A stretch of 64,000 bases of DNA, taken from contig AP024676.1 in assembly GCA_025998955.1 (NCBI GenBank), positions 1,488,001 to 1,552,000 on the forward strand, read 5' to 3'. Source of the stretch: Candidatus Roseilinea sp. GTDB taxonomy: Bacteria; Chloroflexota; Anaerolineae; J036; Brachytrichaceae. A model generated the notes under the pieces. That model saw nothing but the letters and a program-made list of their open reading frames with translations, was not told the origin of the DNA and ran no database searches. Below, piece after piece: positions 51,202 through 59,779 of this stretch. Position 1 is the stretch's first letter. Each line of letters starts with the position of its first letter. Position numbers and translations under genes: made by a program.

Positions 51202-51945
51202 ATGGTCGAGGAGATGTTCGAGCGACGAATGAACCACCTGCACCGGCGTGCTTTCCTGCGCATGGTCTTGATCGCTCCGCCAGCCTTCGCGCTTGCGGCA
51301 TGCGCTCCCGCCGCAGTGTCCCCGTCCACGACAGCTGAATCTGCACCGACCATCCCATCGGCGACCGGCACCGAACTCGCCAGCACGCCCGAAAACGAAG
51401 CCTCACCAGTTCAACCAGCCCAAGCCGATCCAGTGCTCTCCGCGCTGCCTCAGACGCCCGCCTGCGGCGACGATGACGAGCCTACGCCACCCCAGACCGC
51501 CGGGCCGTTCTACACGCCGAACACCCCACGCCGCAACTCCTTCCTGGAACCCGGAATCACCGGCACGCGGATGATTGTCACCGGCTACGTGCTGGACACA
51601 GCATGCCGCCCCATCCCCGGTGCCATGCTCGAATTCTGGCACTGCGACGATGCGGGCGTCTACGATAATGTCGGCTATAGGCTGCGAGGGCACTTCTTCG
51701 CCGACGAAGCTGGGCGATATACGCTCGAGACGATTCAACCCGGCATCTATCCTGGCCGCACACGCCACTTTCACGTGCGCGTTCAAGCGCCGAACCAGCC
51801 GGTGCTCACGACACAGCTCTATTTCCCCGACGAGCCCCTCAACGCGCGCGACCGCATCTTCCGCCCCGAATGCCTGCTGGACGTGCGCGACAACGCCGAC
51901 GGCAGCAGGACCGGCTTCTTCAACTTCATCCTCAAGCTGAGCTAA
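51202..51945 (+). CDS. Intradiol ring-cleavage dioxygenase-like lipoprotein
   Basis: About 247 residues from ATG 51202 (nearby ATGs at 51214 and 51229 are alternatives). The N-terminus has Arg pairs (HRRAFLRM) and a lipobox ending LAACA, followed by a Ser/Thr/Pro linker, so it is exported. The C-terminal domain resembles protocatechuate/catechol dioxygenases: AGPFYTPNTPRR, GYVLDTACRPIPGAMLEFWH, YDN (candidate Tyr ligand) and RTRHFHVRV with the His ligands. Non-heme Fe(III) is expected. Exported versions are found in several phyla with unknown substrates. Confidence 0.8.
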   Translation: MVEEMFERRMNHLHRRAFLRMVLIAPPAFALAACAPAAVSPSTTAESAPTIPSATGTELASTPENEASPVQPAQADPVLSALPQTPACGDDDEPTPPQTAGPFYTPNTPRRNSFLEPGITGTRMIVTGYVLDTACRPIPGAMLEFWHCDDAGVYDNVGYRLRGHFFADEAGRYTLETIQPGIYPGRTRHFHVRVQAPNQPVLTTQLYFPDEPLNARDRIFRPECLLDVRDNADGSRTGFFNFILKLS

Positions 51946-52074
51946 GGTTCGCTACGGCGCACGCCCTAGCCCACGGGTGTTCTTTAACCGCGTCCAGCGC
52001 TTCAGGTCGTCAAGCCGTCAGGTCAGTCAGGCCAACAGCCAGTTGACTTTTCACACAAGGCGCGTAGAATTTAA

Positions 52075-52094
52075 TCATCCGAATCATCGGATGA
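52075..52094 (+). promoter_or_regulatory. Inverted repeat upstream of the FCD regulator, candidate operator
   Basis: TCATCCGA (52075-52082), spacer ATCA, TCGGATGA (52087-52094), perfect 8-bp arms. It lies about 35 bases upstream of the regulator's start codon in an AT-rich stretch (GAATTATATTG), as expected for a promoter. Likely an autoregulatory GntR-family site. Confidence 0.55.
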
Positions 52095-52128
52095 ATTATA
52101 TTGTTTTGATTCATCAACATTCACTATC

Positions 52129-52875
52129 ATGTTGCGAGGCATCGAATCGGACTTGCTCGAATACATCATCGAGAACGAACTGCAGGCAGGCGACCGGCTG
52201 CCGCCGCTGGAAGAACTGAGCGCCGAGCTGCAGATCAGCACCGGCAAGCTTCGTGAACAGCTCGAAGTGGCACGGGCGCTCGGCTTCGTCGAAGTCAAGC
52301 CGCGCACCGGCATCCGTATCAGCCCCTTCGACTTTCTACCCGCCGTTCGCTTCAGCTTGTTCTATGCGCTGGCGCAAAACCGCAAACTCTTCGACGCTTT
52401 CAGCGAACTGCGCAACCACATCGAATTCGCCTTCTTCCACGAAGCAGTTTCGCTGTTGATGGACGAGGACTACGCCCACCTGAAGTCGCTGATCGATCAG
52501 GCCTTCGCCAAGCTCGAAGAACATCCGCCACGCATTCCACACGACGAACACCGTGAGCTGCACCTGACGATCTATCGCCGCCTCGATAACCCCTTCGTCA
52601 AAGGCCTGCTGGAAGCCTACTGGGACGCCTACGAAGCCGAGGGGCTGAGCGTGTTCTCTGACTACGACTATCTCCATGAAGTATGGACATATCACGAGGG
52701 GATCGTCAACGCGATCGTCGCCGGCGACGGGGACGAAGCCTATCGGCTGCTGGTGCAGCACACCAAACTGCTGCAAAAGCGACCGAAAGCGCGCACGTCG
52801 CGCGTGCGGATGAACGGCGACGCCGCGATGCCAGAAAGCAAAGCCTTCGCTCAACAGCGCATCGCAGCGAGATGA
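52129..52875 (+). CDS. GntR-family regulator, FadR/FCD subfamily
   Basis: 248 residues: winged helix at residues 1-65 (LLEYIIENELQAGDRLPPLE ... ISTGKLREQLEVARALGFVE), then an all-helical FCD effector domain with metal-binding positions (ELRNHIEFAFFHEAV, HRELHLTIYRRL, YHEGIVNAIVAGD). FCD regulators sense organic acids or sugar acids. The gene is 80 bases upstream of korA in the same direction, so control of the 2-oxoacid oxidoreductase is a fair guess. No overlap or clear terminator between them. Confidence 0.88.
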   Translation: MLRGIESDLLEYIIENELQAGDRLPPLEELSAELQISTGKLREQLEVARALGFVEVKPRTGIRISPFDFLPAVRFSLFYALAQNRKLFDAFSELRNHIEFAFFHEAVSLLMDEDYAHLKSLIDQAFAKLEEHPPRIPHDEHRELHLTIYRRLDNPFVKGLLEAYWDAYEAEGLSVFSDYDYLHEVWTYHEGIVNAIVAGDGDEAYRLLVQHTKLLQKRPKARTSRVRMNGDAAMPESKAFAQQRIAAR

Positions 52876-52957
52876 ACTTCAATGCTCGGCTGCGAGTCGC
52901 CGGGCGCGAGCATAGCAAACAAATTTAAACGAACCCGAGACGGTTCAGGAGATGAAA

Positions 52958-54832
52958 ATGCTGAGAGATTTGACAGCACCCACCAACATAGCTCCCACAG
53001 CGCCTCATCCTGCACAAGATACGAACGTAGCGCTCTCCCAACGCGAACCCATCGTCAACGACTTCGCCATCACCGCCGCCACGAAGAACGGCTCCGGCAG
53101 CCAGACATCCAACGCGATTCTGCTGCGCGCGCTGTTCAAGATGGGCATCCCGGTGAGCGGCAAGAACCTCTTCCCGTCCAACATCCAAGGCCGGCCCACC
53201 TGGTACACCATCCGACTGAGCAAGGACGGCTACCTGGCGCGCCGCGAAACGACCGAAATCATGATCGTGTTGAACCCGGACACGATCCTGGAAGATCATC
53301 AGAACACCGCACCGGGCGGCGTGTTCATGTATGCCGATGACATCAAGCTGCCGGTGCGACGCAGCGACCTGCACTACTACGCCATTCCGGTCAAGGAAAT
53401 GGCGCGCCAGCACGAGTCCGACCCTAAGCTGCGCATTTACGTGGCCAACATGGTGTACGTCGGCGCGATCGCGCAGTTGCTTGGCATTGATCTGGACGAG
53501 ATCGAAGCTGCGCTGATGTTCCACTTCAAAGGCAAAGCCAAGCCAGTGGAGAGCAACATGAAGGTGGTGCGCGCCGCTGCCGCTTGGGCCGCCGAGAATC
53601 TGATCAAGACCGACCCCTATCGCGTGGAGCGCATGGACAAGACCAAGGGTCAAATCATGATTGACGGCAACACCGCCGCTGCGCTGGGCGCGATCTACGG
53701 CGGCGTCGGTTTCGCCGCCTGGTATCCGATCACGCCGGCTACCAGCCTGGCCGACGCTCTGAACGAGTATCTGCCCAAGCTGCGTATAGATCCGGAGACC
53801 AAAGCGCCGACTTACGCCGTCGTGCAAGCCGAAGACGAACTGGCAGCGCTGGGCATGGTCATGGGCGCCGGATGGGCCGGCGCACGGGCGATGACTTCCA
53901 CCAGCGGCCCCGGTATCTCGCTCATGGCCGAATTCACCGGCCTGGGTTACTTTGCCGAGATTCCGGCGGTGATCTGGGATGTGCAACGCATGGGACCGGC
54001 CACCGGCCTGCCTACGCGCGTCTCCCAGGGCGACATCATCGCCGCCTATTGGCTGGGCCACGGCGACACCAAGCACCCGGTGCTGCTGCCCGGCTCGGTC
54101 TACGAGTGCTTCGAGTTCGGCTGGCGCGCCTTCGATCTGGCCGAGCGCCTGCAGACGCCGGTCTTCGTGCTGAGCGACCTCGATCTGGGCATGAACCAGT
54201 GGATGAGCAAGCCGTTCGACTATCCGGAGGAGCCGATGGACCGCGGCAAAGTGCTCACCGAGGCGCAGGTCAACGCCGCGCGAGGCTTCGCACGCTACAA
54301 GGACGTGGACGGCGATGGGATCGGCTGGCGCACGCTGCCGGGTAACGAAAGCCCCTTCGCCGCCTACTTCACACGCGGCTCCGGCCACAATGAGCGCGCG
54401 ATGCTCTCGGAGCGCGCCGACGACTGGGAGAACAACATGGATCGCCTGGCGCGCAAGTTCGAGACGGCCCGCAAACTGATGCCACCGCCGGTGATTGACA
54501 TGGTCACAGGCGCAGAGATCGGCATCATCGGCTTCGGTTCGACCGATCCGGCGATCCAGGAAGCGCGCGCCTTGCTGGAGGCCAAAGGCATCCGCGCCTC
54601 GTACCTGCGCCTACGCGCGCTGCCGATGAACGAGGACATGACGATGTTCCTGGCGTCGCACAAACGCATCTATGTGGTCGAGCTGAACAGCGACGCGCAG
54701 TTGTGCCAGTTGATCCGGCTGCACTCACCGAAGGACGCCGAGAAGGTGCATCCCGCCAACCACAACGACGGCCTGCCACTCACGGCGCACTGGATCACCG
54801 AGGAAATTCTGTATCAGGAGACGCGACACTGA
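52958..54832 (+). CDS. 2-oxoacid:ferredoxin oxidoreductase, fused gamma-alpha subunit (KorA-like)
   Basis: 624 residues from ATG 52958 (AGGAG 6 bases upstream). The N-terminal gamma domain (about 35-215) has KNGSGSQTSNAILLRALF and NLFPSNIQGRPTW. The alpha part starts near 228 with IMIDGNTAAALGAIYGGV, then YPITPATSLADALNEYLP and TSTSGPGISLMAEFTGL, the typical POR/KOR pyrimidine-binding region. The gamma-alpha fusion and partner size suit two-subunit, relatively oxygen-tolerant KorAB enzymes. It would make succinyl-CoA from 2-oxoglutarate (or the reverse), with ferredoxin such as 8337-8687. Confidence 0.93.
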   Translation: MLRDLTAPTNIAPTAPHPAQDTNVALSQREPIVNDFAITAATKNGSGSQTSNAILLRALFKMGIPVSGKNLFPSNIQGRPTWYTIRLSKDGYLARRETTEIMIVLNPDTILEDHQNTAPGGVFMYADDIKLPVRRSDLHYYAIPVKEMARQHESDPKLRIYVANMVYVGAIAQLLGIDLDEIEAALMFHFKGKAKPVESNMKVVRAAAAWAAENLIKTDPYRVERMDKTKGQIMIDGNTAAALGAIYGGVGFAAWYPITPATSLADALNEYLPKLRIDPETKAPTYAVVQAEDELAALGMVMGAGWAGARAMTSTSGPGISLMAEFTGLGYFAEIPAVIWDVQRMGPATGLPTRVSQGDIIAAYWLGHGDTKHPVLLPGSVYECFEFGWRAFDLAERLQTPVFVLSDLDLGMNQWMSKPFDYPEEPMDRGKVLTEAQVNAARGFARYKDVDGDGIGWRTLPGNESPFAAYFTRGSGHNERAMLSERADDWENNMDRLARKFETARKLMPPPVIDMVTGAEIGIIGFGSTDPAIQEARALLEAKGIRASYLRLRALPMNEDMTMFLASHKRIYVVELNSDAQLCQLIRLHSPKDAEKVHPANHNDGLPLTAHWITEEILYQETRH

Positions 54833-54890
54833 GCCTGGCTCGCGCGCTGCGCCGCAGCACAGCGCAATCGCGCCAGCAGGAGAAACGACT

Positions 54891-56003
54891 ATGACGACTG
54901 TCAAAAATGGAAGCACCGCCGGCAACGGCGCACCAACGACTGCGGCTCATGTCACGCCGCCACGGATGCCGGCGCCGGCCGCAAGCGCAGCCGGCGTGAA
55001 CATCATCGGTTTGGTCAAGGCCGACTACAAAGGACTCGAATCCACGTTGTGCAACGGCTGTGGCCACGACTCGATCTCGTCACAGATCATCACCGCGTGC
55101 TACGAGCTGGGCGTGAAGCCGGAGCATATTGTCAAGTTCAGCGGCATCGGATGCAGCAGCAAATCACCGGCTTACTTCATGAGCCGGTCGTTCGGCTTCA
55201 ACGCGCTACACGGCCGCATGCCGTCGGTGGCGCAAGGCGCGCTGATGGCAAACCATACGCTGCAGGGCCTGGGCGTCAGCGGCGACGGTGACACCGGCAG
55301 CATCGGCCTCGGCCAATTCATGCACCTCATCCGCCGCAACCTGCGCATGGTTTACATCATCGAGAACAACGGCGTGTATGGCCTGACCAAAGGCCAGTTC
55401 TCGGCCACCGCCGACGTAGGTCAGGAGCTAAAGCACGCCGGCCGCAACGAGTTCCCGCCGATCGACCTGTGCCGTGCCGCGATCGTGGCCGACTGCGGGT
55501 TCGTCGCCCGGTCATTCGCCGGCGACCCCAAGCAAGTCGTCACGCTGCTCAAAGCCGCGCTCAGCCATCGCGGCACCGCCGTGCTCGACATCATCAGCCC
55601 GTGCGTAACGTTCAACAACCGCGACGACAGCACCAAGAGCTACACCTGGGGCAAGGCACACGACGAACGCATCAACGATTTCGGCTTCGTCATGTCGCAG
55701 GAAGAGATTCGCGTGGACTACGCCGAGGGCGAGACGAAAGAAGTCGAGCTGTTCGACGGCTCGAAAATCGTGCTGAAGAAGCTGGACGGCAGCCATGATC
55801 CGACGGACAAACAAGCTGCCCTGCGCCTGCTCACCGAGGCACACGACAAACAATTGTTCATCACCGGCCTGCTTTACATCAACACCGAGCGGCCCAGCCT
55901 GGCCGAGACGTATCACCTGGTCAAGCCAATCGCCTCTTATCAACAGGACAAACTGCGCCCCTCACGCGAGAGCTTGCAGAAGATCATGAGCGCGATGTAT
56001 TGA
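54891..56003 (+). CDS. 2-oxoacid:ferredoxin oxidoreductase, beta subunit (KorB-like)
   Basis: 370 residues. A low-complexity N-terminal extension of about 35 residues precedes the core. [4Fe-4S] cysteines C54 and C57 (CNGCGHD) and C88 (GIGCSSK). TPP/Mg site GDGDTGSIGLGQF ... ENNGVYGLTKGQ. Forms the active complex with KorA, 58 bases upstream, AGGAG near the start. Substrate likely 2-oxoglutarate, but other 2-oxoacids cannot be excluded. Confidence 0.93.
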   Translation: MTTVKNGSTAGNGAPTTAAHVTPPRMPAPAASAAGVNIIGLVKADYKGLESTLCNGCGHDSISSQIITACYELGVKPEHIVKFSGIGCSSKSPAYFMSRSFGFNALHGRMPSVAQGALMANHTLQGLGVSGDGDTGSIGLGQFMHLIRRNLRMVYIIENNGVYGLTKGQFSATADVGQELKHAGRNEFPPIDLCRAAIVADCGFVARSFAGDPKQVVTLLKAALSHRGTAVLDIISPCVTFNNRDDSTKSYTWGKAHDERINDFGFVMSQEEIRVDYAEGETKEVELFDGSKIVLKKLDGSHDPTDKQAALRLLTEAHDKQLFITGLLYINTERPSLAETYHLVKPIASYQQDKLRPSRESLQKIMSAMY

Positions 56004-56059
56004 TTGCGCACCTCAGATGAGGTGCGCATCTGCGGCGCGCCTCCGCATTACGACGCAAC

Positions 56060-56090
56060 GGGTCAGACCGCCGAAGAAGTGGTCTGACCC
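56060..56090. repeat. Hairpin with GGTCAGACC core, second copy
   Basis: GGGTCAGACC (56060-56069), 11-nt loop, GGTCTGACCC (56081-56090). It shares its 9-bp core arms with the hairpin at 4195-4225, over 51 kb away. Downstream of korB, so it may also help end that transcript. Confidence 0.7.
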
Positions 56091-56096
56091 GCTCCC

Positions 56097-56409
56097 GCCT
56101 GCAGCAGCAGCTCACCCTTCCGCTCTCCACCACTTTCGACTGCCTGTGGCCCGGCGCGCACGTCAAGCTCGCCCGCTTCCAAGCCACCCATCCCGATCAG
56201 CCCGCCCCCACGCGCGGGTCTCCTCCAAGCCCTTCCAGCGTTACCTGATCCAGGCGCTCATCCAACACGCCCCCGATCCCTACACCTTGCTCCTCCTCTC
56301 ACCCGACGATCTCCTCGCCTGGCTGCGCCGTCACCTCCGCCGCGCCGGCCCGGCTACCGCCCAGCGCGCCTCTACGCCCTGCTCCATCAGGCCGTCCTGC
56401 TACTCTGAC
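56097..56409 (+). pseudogene. Decayed transposase fragment (possibly IS110-like)
   Basis: Three frames each hold part of a protein: KLARFQATHPDQPAP, then SKPFQRYLIQALIQHAPDP and LLLLSPDDLLAWLRRHLRR, then ARLYALLHQAVLLL before a TGA near 56409. The HPDP...LSPDDLLAWLRRH pattern is reminiscent of the central region of IS110-type transposases. At least two frameshifts and no N-terminus. Family is uncertain; that it is a coding relic is likely because of the codon-like composition. Confidence 0.45.
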
Positions 56410-56507
56410 TCACAAAGTGGCCGGACTTTTGGCGGATTGAGTTGCGTTTCAAACCCCTTCCGGGAATTAGCTCCTCTCTGAGAGCAGATGGACAGGAGGT
56501 GAGGAAG

Positions 56508-57391
56508 ATGGCGCGAAAAGTCAGTCCAGATCATCCCCCTGTCCTCGCTGTGGGGCCACCCGTGTGGTGAAGAACGGCAGCAAGAACGGGCGACCGCGTT
56601 GGGTGTGCCGCAGCTGCCATCGCTCGTTTGACCCCACCCTGGGCACGCCGATGTACCGCCTGCGCAACACCCCACGGAAGTGGCACGCACGCTGCTAGTG
56701 GTGATGCGCCGATTCCTGCTGGAGACCCACCGGACACGGCGGCCAGGGTGGGCCTGCGTTGGAGCGCCATAAGCATGGATCGCCCCACGTGCTGTGTGGT
56801 GGCCTGGGCCTTTGCCGCTGCGGAGGATGAAGCAGCTCCCCAGGTCGTGGCCCAGACGTGCCAACAGACAGCGGGTCAGCGCGGCGTGCCATGGGTCAGT
56901 GACGGGTGGAAGGTGTACCGTGGCGAGGTACGACGAGTGTATCGGGACCCGCAGCGCCTGGGTAAAGTGGGCCGACCACGCCTGGTGCTCACACCGGGAG
57001 TCGGATTGACGCGGGCAGCCAAGCATCGTCGTGGAGGCCGGGTGGTGCGGATTGAGGTGCGCCACGTGCTGGGAGAACCGATCGCGTGCCCCTACGCGGT
57101 CCACCAGGAGCGCCTGAACGGGGTGCTGCGTGACCAGCGGAACTGCTTGACGCGCAAGACGCATGCCTTTGCCAGGCAGGCGCCGACGTGGGATGCGGCG
57201 GGTGGTCTTGTGCTCGTTCGAGACCAACTGGCTGCGTCCCCATCCGGCCCTGCGTGAGTTTGCCGATGACCTTCCGGATGGACCGGCGTTACCGGCGCAG
57301 GACCCCGGCGATGGCTGTTGGTCTGACCGACCATATCTGGAGTTGGGAAGAATTCCCGACCCATAAACATCATCACCACTTTAAGGGGTAA
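56508..57391 (+). pseudogene. Decayed IS1-like transposase with zinc-ribbon start
   Basis: Begins at ATG 56508 with AGGAGG upstream: MARKVSPDHPP. After a one-base loss in a C-run, the next frame reads CPRCGATRVVKNGSKNGR then PRWVCRSCHRSFDPTLGTP (InsA-like zinc ribbon), up to a stop near 56697. Further frames carry a DDE-like part (ISMDRPTCCVVAWAF, VPWVSDGWKVY, HQERLNGVLRDQRNCLTRKT) and the typical end RYRRRTPAMAVGLTDHIWSW. At least three frameshifts, so inactive. No clear terminal repeats were found. Confidence 0.7.
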
Positions 57392-57420
57392 CTACCCGCT
57401 CATCGCTTGGAAAAGAAAAT

Positions 57421-57445
57421 TCCCTAGCTTGATCGCAGCTAGGGA
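57421..57445 (-). terminator. Intrinsic terminator of the F0 operon
   Basis: TCCCTAGCT (57421-57429), 7-nt loop, AGCTAGGGA (57437-57445). On the minus strand the stem is followed by ATTTTCTTTTCC, a good T-run. It lies 28 bases after the stop codon of the b-delta fusion gene and marks the end of the operon. Confidence 0.85.
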
Positions 57446-57472
57446 CTTGCTTGACGCTAGTGATTTGTAGCT

Positions 57473-58261
57473 TCACGCGCTCAACTGCTGGCGCATGGCG
57501 TTGACTTTGCTCGACACGCTGTCGTCAATCACCTTGTCACCCACGCGGACGACCAGGCCGCCCAGGATGGACGGATCCACTTCGAAGGTGATGTGTTCGA
57601 TCGCGCCGATTTGCTTCGACAGATCAGATTTCACCCGCGACTGCTCCTCGGCCGTGAGCGGCAGCGCGCTGGTGACGACGACGGGCGCGCCGTTCACCGA
57701 GACGCCGGCGATCTTGGCAGCCGGCACTTTGCTGAAGAAGTCGTTGATCAACGCCTTCTGGCGATTGGCATCGAGCGATTCGCCGACGAGCTTGTTCGTC
57801 GCCGCCATGACGAGGGCGACGATCTGGTTGCGCGAATCGGCCAGGAGCTGATTGCGCTCCGCCTGCGCGTCAATGCGCGCTTGCTGACGCATACGCTCGA
57901 TCTCGGCCTGCGCCTCTTGGCGGATGCGCTGCGCCTCTTGCTGGGCAGCGTTCACCGCTTCGGCGCGGATTTTCTGCGCCTCGGCGCTGGCCTCGTTCAA
58001 CTTGGCCTGATAGTCCTTCTCGACGTTGGCCAGACGCTCGTCGGCCAGCCGGGCGTTCTCCAGGCTCTCTTCGATGCGCTTGCGGCGCGCTTCGAGGTTG
58101 CGCAGCACCGGCCGGATCACCATGCCGGTCAGGAAGTACATGATCAGCAGGAAGTTGATGAGCTGAGCCAGGAACTGCACCAGGTTGATGCCTAGCCCCT
58201 CGAACGGATTGGCGCCGCCACCTTCTGCTGCCACGCGTGCGATTGCTAGAAACGACAACAC
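57473..58261 (-). CDS. ATP synthase b-delta fusion (AtpF-AtpH) lacking the delta N-terminal domain
   Basis: A 262-residue fusion. Residues 25-55 are the single membrane helix of subunit b (INLVQFLAQLINFLLIMYF), 55-160 the charged coiled-coil stator, and about 165-262 match the C-terminal domain of delta/OSCP (VVVTSALPLTAEEQ ... DPSILGGLVVRVGDKVIDDS). The N-terminal six-helix domain of delta, which normally grips the tops of the alpha subunits, is not encoded. Either another protein supplies it or the stator is built differently. Last gene of the F0 operon; F1 genes do not follow. Confidence 0.9.
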   Translation of the reverse strand: MLSFLAIARVAAEGGGANPFEGLGINLVQFLAQLINFLLIMYFLTGMVIRPVLRNLEARRKRIEESLENARLADERLANVEKDYQAKLNEASAEAQKIRAEAVNAAQQEAQRIRQEAQAEIERMRQQARIDAQAERNQLLADSRNQIVALVMAATNKLVGESLDANRQKALINDFFSKVPAAKIAGVSVNGAPVVVTSALPLTAEEQSRVKSDLSKQIGAIEHITFEVDPSILGGLVVRVGDKVIDDSVSSKVNAMRQQLSA

Positions 58262-58283
58262 GGTTACCTCCGATGCGCTGCGC

Positions 58284-58532
58284 CTAGCCGCTGAAGGCGA
58301 ACAACAGCAGGAACGAAATCACGAGCGCGAAGATGGCGAGCGACTCCGCGAACGCGATCACGAGGATCATGTAGGTCTGGAGCGTCGAGGTCACTTCGGG
58401 ATTACGGCCGATCGAGATCAACGCGCCGAGGCCGGCCAGCCCGATGCCGATGCCGGGGCCAATCATGCCGGCGCCACCGGCGATGCCCGCGCCAATCGCT
58501 TTGCCCAAAACGAGTGCTGCTTCTGGTTCCAT
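58284..58532 (-). CDS. atpE: ATP synthase subunit c
   Basis: 82 residues, two helices joined by the polar loop RNPE (43-46). Gly-rich helix 1 (AIGAGIAGGAGMIGPGIGIG). Carboxylate E63 in VIAFAESLAIF, with no obvious Na-binding Gln/Ser set beyond S64, so probably proton-driven. 22 bases upstream of the b-delta gene. Confidence 0.95.
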   Translation of the reverse strand: MEPEAALVLGKAIGAGIAGGAGMIGPGIGIGLAGLGALISIGRNPEVTSTLQTYMILVIAFAESLAIFALVISFLLLFAFSG

Positions 58533-58559
58533 TCTGCTTACTCCTCAGTGTGTCTGTTT

Positions 58560-58594
58560 GTAATCGGTAATTGGTAATCAGTAACCGGTAATCC
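58560..58594 (-). repeat. Five heptamers between atpB and atpE
   Basis: Units GTAATCG, GTAATTG, GTAATCA, GTAACCG, GTAATCC in the 95-base gap between subunits a and c. Located inside an essential operon. Confidence 0.85.
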
Positions 58595-58627
58595 TGACTG
58601 TCCAGTCACCAGTTATTAGTTACCCAA

Positions 58628-59731
58628 TCAATGCTCGCCATGCGCCACGGCCAGTGACGTGAAAACGGTGATCAACATCATGAACACGAAGGCTTGAATC
58701 ACGGCGATCGCAAACTCTAGGCCGTAGAAGACGGTGGGCAACAGCACCGGGAAGATGGACATCATCACGAAGACGAGCACCGTCCCGGCGAACATGTTGC
58801 CGAAAAGTCGGAACGAGAACGACACGATGCGGATGAACTCGGAAATCAACTCGAGCGGACCGACCAGGCCGGCTTGGATGTTGCCGACCAAGCCCTGCAT
58901 CATGCCCTGATGCGCGCGGCGCCAGGCATCCACCTGAATGAAGCGACTGAAGTAGTGGATGCCGTTAGCGCGGATGCCCTGATACTCGATGAACAGGAAG
59001 GCGAACACCGCCAACGCCAGCGTAGTGCTGAGCGAGGAGGTCGGGCGGCGCAGGAAGGGGATGAGCGCGGCGCCCGCGTTCGGATCGGTGCCGCCGGCCA
59101 TCGCCGATGCGGCCTGCACGTCGCTGGTGAGCGCGGCCAATTCAGCGCCGTCGGCGGCAGCCACGCCTTCTGCTTGCTCGAGCGTATAGCCGCACGACTC
59201 AGCAAAGCCTTTGGTCTTGTCTACCTCATGGCCGGTGATCAGCCATACCCCACCTGTCTTGACGGCGCAGAACCCGCGCAGACTCGGCGGCGCGGCTTCC
59301 ATCTTGCCGACGGATTCGTGCCCGGGCAATAGCTCGAAGAAGCCGGCGATCATGATGAAGGTAAAGATCGAGATCGCGATCGGCGCGACCACTTTGGCGC
59401 GCGAGCCGAGCGTGGGCACCAGGTAGTTGTTGTAGAGGAATTCGACGAACGTCTCCCACGCCCGCGCGAACCAGTTGGTCCCGGTGAGCGTGTTGCGCAG
59501 CCCGCGCGCGCCCAACAGCGCCAGCACGATGATCACGGCGTCCACGATCAGCGTCGTGAACAACGTGTTGTGCAGCCAATCCGGGCCGAGCGGCTCCGAA
59601 GGCACGACGATGTTGGGGATGAACGTCTTGAACGGTACAGCCACACCGTTGATGTTTAACGTGAAGCTGCTGAGCAGGAGGCCGGCCACGATGGCCAGGA
59701 CCAGGATGACGAGAAACTTCAACCCTTTCAT
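58628..59731 (-). CDS. atpB: ATP synthase subunit a with an unusual extracytoplasmic insertion
   Basis: 367 residues, longer than most subunit a proteins. Essential Arg at about 308 in FRLFGNMFAG; the last helix IAVIQAFVFMMLITVFTSLA is typical. Residues about 138-228 form a polar loop between two membrane helices, where usual proteins have a short turn. It contains Cys155 and Cys180, which could form a disulfide. The rest of the fold is standard. Second gene of the F0 operon after the AtpI-like gene. Confidence 0.92.
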   Translation of the reverse strand: MKGLKFLVILVLAIVAGLLLSSFTLNINGVAVPFKTFIPNIVVPSEPLGPDWLHNTLFTTLIVDAVIIVLALLGARGLRNTLTGTNWFARAWETFVEFLYNNYLVPTLGSRAKVVAPIAISIFTFIMIAGFFELLPGHESVGKMEAAPPSLRGFCAVKTGGVWLITGHEVDKTKGFAESCGYTLEQAEGVAAADGAELAALTSDVQAASAMAGGTDPNAGAALIPFLRRPTSSLSTTLALAVFAFLFIEYQGIRANGIHYFSRFIQVDAWRRAHQGMMQGLVGNIQAGLVGPLELISEFIRIVSFSFRLFGNMFAGTVLVFVMMSIFPVLLPTVFYGLEFAIAVIQAFVFMMLITVFTSLAVAHGEH

Positions 59732-59779
59732 ATCATTACTGTTTCACTGTTTCAAAACTCATTGAACCTCGCGTTGTGG

